Assembly (NCBI GenBank): GCA_023457875.1
Contig: JAEXBC010000096.1
Coordinates: 1-9,510, forward strand
Source: Bacillota bacterium
Lineage (GTDB): Bacteria > Bacillota > Clostridia > Lachnospirales > Cellulosilyticaceae
Length of the DNA stretch: 9,510 nucleotides
Direction: 5' to 3'
The notes under the pieces were generated by a model. The model had not been told where the DNA came from, searched no databases, and saw only the letters and a program-made list of their open reading frames with translations. A program made the translations under genes and the position numbers. Positions 6,881-9,510 of the stretch are shown here, one piece after another (the stretch's first letter is position 1; each line of letters starts with the position of its first letter).

Positions 6881-6913
6881 TGTCATTCAGTGTCATGTTT
6901 TATGTGGTATCAT
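6881..6913 (+). promoter_or_regulatory. Extended -10 promoter with TGTCAT direct repeats, WYL-regulator operon
   Basis: TATCAT (6908-6913) preceded by TG at 6905-6906 makes an extended -10; no good -35 hexamer lies at 16-18 bp. Two exact TGTCAT copies sit at 6881-6886 and 6891-6896, spaced 10 bp, just where a -35 would be. The start would be near 6920, so the leader is only about 14 nt and begins with the ribosome site AGAGGTGATC (6921-6930). A weak -35 covered by a tandem repeat suggests control by a DNA-binding protein, possibly the WYL regulator itself. Confidence 0.5.
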
Positions 6914-6933
6914 GATCTAAAGAGGTGATCAAA

Positions 6934-7839
6934 ATGAGGGAAGACGGTAGGTTATTCAAAATCATCTATTATTTGCTAAGTAAAGGAAAAGCGACGGCAC
7001 CTGAGCTGGCGGAGAAATTTGAGGTTTCAGTTCGCACCATTTATAGGGACTTAGATGTCATCAGCAGTGCGGGTATACCGATTTATACTGTGCAGGGAAA
7101 AGGTGGGGGCATTTCTATACTTGAAGATTTCATCTTAGAAAAGTCATTGTTATCTAAACAGGAAAAAGAACAGATTTTAATGGCACTGCAGGGTATTATA
7201 GCAATCGATGAAAAAAATTCTGACCAGGTACTTACTAAATTGAAGGCTCTATTTCAATCTAAAATAGATAATTGGATTGAAGTGGATTTTTCAGATTGGG
7301 TAAAAAATAAGCCAAAGCAAGATATATTTAATTCCATTAAAGAAGCCATTTTTGGGAAGCATATTATTTCTTTTATGTATTTTGGCGGCGGGGGGAAATT
7401 TATTGAGCGCCGTATTGAACCGATTAAGTTAGTTTTCAAAAGCAAAGATTGGTATGTATACGGATTTTGTCTTTTAAGAAATGATTATCGCTTTTTTAAA
7501 TTAACACGGATAAAAGAATTAAATGTTAAGCCTGAGATCTATTTATTAAGAGAACCGGTTGAACGAGGAACAGATAAGTACATCAGAAATGAGAGCACCC
7601 TATCCGTAAAACTCAAATTTGATAAAAAGGTGGCCTTTCGTGTATACGATGAATTTACAGATGAAGTAACAGAGGATGAAGAAGGTAATTTATATGTGAG
7701 AACGGACTTGCCTAGTAGTGATGCGTTATATAGTTATTTATTCTCTTTTGCAGATGCAGCCGAGCTTCTTGAACCAGAAGAAATACGACAAAGCCTCAAG
7801 GAAAAACTGTCCAATATGCAAAAAAAATATGAAACCTGA
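6934..7839 (+). CDS. YafY-type transcriptional regulator: helix-turn-helix plus WYL domain
   Basis: 301 residues. Residues 4-60 are an HTH_11/DeoR-like winged helix: RLFKIIYYLLSKGKATAPEL, then SVRTIYRDLDVISSAGIPI and the glycine-rich wing GKGGGISIL. Residues about 130-205 are the WYL domain, with RRIEPIKLVFKSKDWYVYGF and RFFKLTRIKEL; the signature tripeptide is WYV (173-175) rather than WYL, a known variation. The C-terminal part (225-295) is the WCX-type extension ending in EEIRQSLKEKLSNMQKKY. WYL proteins bind small ligands or nucleic acid and regulate nearby genes. The ATG at 6934 follows the near-ideal site AGAGGTGATC, whose inner GTG at 6925 is not the start. It is first in an operon with the GyrI-like gene 57 bp downstream, a pairing common in Firmicutes. 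A run of six G at 7390-7395 encodes part of Gly151-154. Confidence 0.9.
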   Translation: MREDGRLFKIIYYLLSKGKATAPELAEKFEVSVRTIYRDLDVISSAGIPIYTVQGKGGGISILEDFILEKSLLSKQEKEQILMALQGIIAIDEKNSDQVLTKLKALFQSKIDNWIEVDFSDWVKNKPKQDIFNSIKEAIFGKHIISFMYFGGGGKFIERRIEPIKLVFKSKDWYVYGFCLLRNDYRFFKLTRIKELNVKPEIYLLREPVERGTDKYIRNESTLSVKLKFDKKVAFRVYDEFTDEVTEDEEGNLYVRTDLPSSDALYSYLFSFADAAELLEPEEIRQSLKEKLSNMQKKYET

Positions 7840-7896
7840 CAGAGGGTTGCAGGTTATAGTAGGTATAATTGGATTAAAAATAGGAGGTGGTTTAAG

Positions 7897-8514
7897 ATGA
7901 AACATGAATGGAAAAAGCACGAAAAGGAGCTATATGGCGTCAAGCAAATGCCTAGGGTAGTGGAGGTTTCTAAACAAAACTATATTATGATTAGTGGAAA
8001 AGGTAATCCGAATGATGTAGATTTTTCTAATCGGGTTGAGGCGCTCTTTCCCTTGGCCCATGGGATAAAAATGGCTTATAAGGCTATGGCAGTCAAAGAG
8101 AAGCTTGAAGATATAGTTCATGACTTTTCAGTTTATCCTTTAGAGGGTATATGGGAGCAAAAGGAAGGAGGGGAACTTGTTAAAGAAAAGTTAGAATATA
8201 CCATTATGATACGTCAGCCGGATTTCATTAGACCAGAGGTGGTGAATATGGCCTTAGAGAAGCTAAAGAAGAAAAAACCTAATCCGTTACTTAGCGAAAT
8301 AGTATTTGATGCCATTAAGGATGGAAAATGCATTGAAATTTTACATATTGGTCCCTTTGATGATGAACCTGCTTCCTTTGAAAAAATGGACGAATTTGCG
8401 AGGCAAAATGGACTTTGTCGCATCCAAAGTAGTCACCGGGAAATTTATTTGACGAATGCCAAAAGGGTATTAAAGAGTAAAATGCAAACCATTTTAAGAT
8501 ATCAAGTGAGTTAG
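7897..8514 (+). CDS. GyrI-like small-molecule-binding domain protein
   Basis: 205 residues, cytoplasmic, with no DNA-binding domain. The protein matches the stand-alone GyrI-like family found beside YafY regulators: VEVSKQNYIMISGKGNPND near residues 22-40, then VEALFPLAHGIKMAYKA, YPLEGIW (80-86), KLEYTIMIRQPDFI, a helix EVVNMALEKLKKKKPNPLL, ILHIGPFDDEPASF (148-161) and the closing HREIYLTNAKRV with KMQTILRYQV. The fold is known to bind hydrophobic or planar small molecules, and relatives have been linked to ligand sequestration or hydrolysis; which applies here is unknown. The start at 7897 follows AGGAGG (7882-7887). A weak hairpin AACCTG/CAGGTT in the 57-bp gap has no T-run, so co-transcription with the WYL gene is likely, and the two probably form a ligand-response unit. 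Homology to the first gene of the window is at fold level only. Confidence 0.87.
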   Translation: MKHEWKKHEKELYGVKQMPRVVEVSKQNYIMISGKGNPNDVDFSNRVEALFPLAHGIKMAYKAMAVKEKLEDIVHDFSVYPLEGIWEQKEGGELVKEKLEYTIMIRQPDFIRPEVVNMALEKLKKKKPNPLLSEIVFDAIKDGKCIEILHIGPFDDEPASFEKMDEFARQNGLCRIQSSHREIYLTNAKRVLKSKMQTILRYQVS

Positions 8515-8530
8515 ATTATGATACATAAAG

Positions 8531-8564
8531 AAACTATAAACAAATAAACTATAAACAAATAAAC
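8531..8564 (+). repeat. 15-bp perfect tandem repeat (2.3 copies)
   Basis: AAACTATAAACAAAT occurs exactly twice, at 8531-8545 and 8546-8560, followed by a further AAAC (8561-8564) that runs into the terminator stem. It looks like a recent slippage duplication in the 3' untranslated region after the GyrI-like gene. Confidence 0.9.
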
Positions 8565-8603
8565 GCTGTACGCCTTTATGAGTAGGTGCGTATGGCGTTT
8601 TTT
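8562..8603 (+). terminator. Intrinsic terminator of the WYL/GyrI-like operon
   Basis: 8562-8578 pairs with 8583-8599: a 12-bp stem (AACGCTGTACGC with GCGTATGGCGTT, two G-U pairs), one mismatch, then four weaker pairs and a TGAG tetraloop, followed by six T (8598-8603). It separates the operon from the PadR unit. Confidence 0.9.
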
Positions 8604-8625
8604 AATATTTATAATGATTTATATG

Positions 8626-8654
8626 TTGACACACGATATAAGTCGTGGTACGAT
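8626..8654 (+). promoter_or_regulatory. Promoter of the padR-DUF2812 operon
   Basis: A perfect TTGACA (8626-8631), 17 bp, then TACGAT (8649-8654). The predicted start is near 8661. The -10 box and spacer are built from the repeat elements described in the next entry, so regulator binding would directly block polymerase. Confidence 0.8.
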
Positions 8655-8688
8655 ATAAAAAATAAGTCGTATGGCGATATAACGTATC
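8633..8688. promoter_or_regulatory. Iterated operator-like repeats over the PadR promoter
   Basis: CGATATAA occurs three times (8634-8641, 8651-8658, 8675-8682) and ATAAGTCGT twice (8638-8646, 8662-8670). They combine into dyads: ACGA with TCGT at 8633-8646, TACGA with TCGTA at 8649-8671, and GATA with TATC at 8676-8688. The elements cover the spacer, the -10 box and the first transcribed bases. PadR proteins repress their own operons through AT-rich dyads in such positions, so these are likely PadR sites; exact boundaries are inferred. Confidence 0.65.
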
Positions 8689-8716
8689 ATGACACAACAG
8701 AAGGAGGAAGAAAGTG

Positions 8717-9043
8717 ATGTTAAAGAAAATAGAACCCTTAACGGAAAGTTACTTTTATATTTTATTGTGCATGGCAAAAGCACCTAATCATGGCTATGGT
8801 ATTATGCAAGACGCCCTTAAGCTGTCTGAGGGAACGGTTAAAATTGGTTCGGGTACAATGTACGGTGCCACTAGCAATATGCTGAAAAAAGGTTGGATTA
8901 TTGAAAGCAATAAACATAGTGCAGGCAGAGAACAGAAAAGAATGTATGAACTAACTGATTTAGGAAGGCAGACTTTAATGAATGAGATTGATCGATTGAA
9001 TCGACTGGTTGATAGTGCAAAAACGGTTTTGGAGGAGGCATAA
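8717..9043 (+). CDS. PadR family transcriptional regulator
   Basis: 108 residues. The protein is a typical small PadR (subfamily 1) winged helix: LTESYFYILLCMAKAPNHGYGIM (residues 8-30), the recognition region KIGSGTMYGATSNMLKKGWI (42-61), the wing with GREQKRMYELTDLGRQTL (70-87), and a short C-terminal dimerisation helix (88-108). It should repress its own operon and release DNA on binding a ligand or by partner control; PadR proteins often bind aromatic compounds, but nothing here identifies one. The start is the ATG at 8717, nine bases after AAGGAGG (8701-8707); a GTG directly before it (8714) would add one residue and cannot be excluded. The stop is one base before the ATG of the DUF2812 gene, whose ribosome site GGAGGAGG (9031-9038) lies in the last padR codons, so the two are translationally coupled. 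Confidence 0.92.
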   Translation: MLKKIEPLTESYFYILLCMAKAPNHGYGIMQDALKLSEGTVKIGSGTMYGATSNMLKKGWIIESNKHSAGREQKRMYELTDLGRQTLMNEIDRLNRLVDSAKTVLEEA

Positions 9044-9044
9044 T

Positions 9045-9510
9045 ATGGGAAAATTAAAGAAAAGTTACCGTATGTATACGGCGTGGCAATATAAGCAAGA
9101 AATTGAAGATTTAAATGAGAAATCAAGGCAGGGATGGCAATTGGTAAAGGGAGGTAGCTTTAGCAGCCTATTTGAACAAGATGACCGCTGTGTGTATCGC
9201 TATCAATTAGATTATACCAACGATATTGATAACCGTGCACGTTACATAGAAACATTTAAGGAGCAGGGGTGGGAATATATCAATTCAACCTTCAATGGAT
9301 GGCACTACTTTCGAAAAGAATATCGTGAGGATTTGCCAGAGGATGAGTATGAAATCTACAGGGAAGCCTCTGGTGTTCCAGATATGGTTAATCGTTGGAG
9401 CCGAATGGCTACAGTAGTTATCGCACTACTTGGATTTATTGAAATAGCAATGATTTTGCGAATGATTGAGGCACCGGAGATTACCAGAATACCAAGTATT
9501 ATTTTATACA
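9045..9510 (+). CDS. DUF2812 domain membrane protein, cut by the window end
   Basis: Open from the ATG at 9045 to the last base (155 codons, no stop), so the C-terminus is missing. Residues 1-95 fit the DUF2812 domain as found beside PadR genes in clostridia: YRMYTAWQYKQEIEDLNEKS near the N-terminus, then QGWQLVKGG (29-37), the CVYRYQLDY strand (49-57), the YIETFKEQGWEYI helix and strand (67-79), and GWHYFRKEY (85-93). A basic stretch is followed by a hydrophobic segment at about 121-140, and the window ends in what may be a second one. Such proteins are expected to place the soluble N-terminal domain in the cytoplasm. The function of DUF2812 is not known; coupling to PadR suggests that it is the main product controlled by this operon, or that it modulates PadR. 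Start choice is firm: GGAGGAGG at 9031-9038 with a six-base gap. Confidence 0.85.
   Translation, partial: MGKLKKSYRMYTAWQYKQEIEDLNEKSRQGWQLVKGGSFSSLFEQDDRCVYRYQLDYTNDIDNRARYIETFKEQGWEYINSTFNGWHYFRKEYREDLPEDEYEIYREASGVPDMVNRWSRMATVVIALLGFIEIAMILRMIEAPEITRIPSIILY

Noticed and set aside
7834..7857. Hairpin AACCTG/CAGGTT as a terminator between the WYL and GyrI-like genes
   Set aside because: Only six pairs and no T-run follows; more likely chance within an operon gap.
6934..8514. WYL gene as regulator of a phage-defence island
   Set aside because: WYL regulators can mark defence loci, but the neighbours here are a GyrI-like protein, PadR and DUF2812; no nuclease, methylase or other effector is seen.
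8531..8564. CRISPR-like or iteron array
   Set aside because: Only two adjacent copies with no spacers and no replication or cas gene nearby.
8794..9126. Antisense open frame over padR and DUF2812
   Set aside because: Both plus-strand proteins are recognisable, tightly coupled genes; the antisense frame crosses both.

Overview
This AT-rich window reads as a chromosomal segment of a low-GC Firmicute, most likely a clostridium of the Lachnospirales/Lachnospiraceae type. The grounds are strong AGGAGG ribosome sites, sigma-A-type promoters, U-tailed hairpin terminators, and protein families that clostridia carry in many copies (XRE regulators with membrane or TPR-like tails, WYL regulator plus GyrI-like pairs, PadR-DUF2812 pairs). 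The genus cannot be fixed by eye. I see no IS element, prophage gene, tRNA, rRNA or CRISPR array.

Layout. 1-550: the 3' end of a regulator with a GyrI-like effector-binding domain (probably MerR family), closed by a strong terminator. 600-3204: a FadR-type GntR regulator, a long nested hairpin, then a dihydroxy-acid dehydratase gene (ilvD) with its own perfect consensus promoter. 3377-4684: an exported S41-type peptidase-like protein. A bidirectional terminator at 4693-4739 separates it from two minus-strand XRE regulators, one with four membrane segments (4744-5508) and one with a TPR-like helical tail (5594-6631). A 302-bp divergent intergenic region (6632-6933) serves the second XRE gene on the left and, on the right, a WYL-domain regulator followed by a GyrI-like ligand-binding protein (6934-8514). 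A short tandem repeat and a terminator follow. The last unit is a PadR regulator with repeated operator-like elements over its promoter, and a DUF2812 membrane protein cut by the window end (8717-9510).

How it works together. There is one enzyme with a clear reaction (IlvD) and one exported peptidase-like protein; almost everything else is ligand- or stress-responsive regulation. Six DNA-binding regulators, each from a different family or architecture, occur in 9.5 kb, mostly in separate one- or two-gene transcription units, and two of the units carry GyrI-like small-molecule domains. I found no convincing undescribed multi-gene system. The best leads are the iterated operator at the PadR-DUF2812 promoter, the 18-bp palindrome at the predicted start site of the XRE-TPR gene, the direct repeats at the WYL promoter, and the regulator-ilvD pairing.
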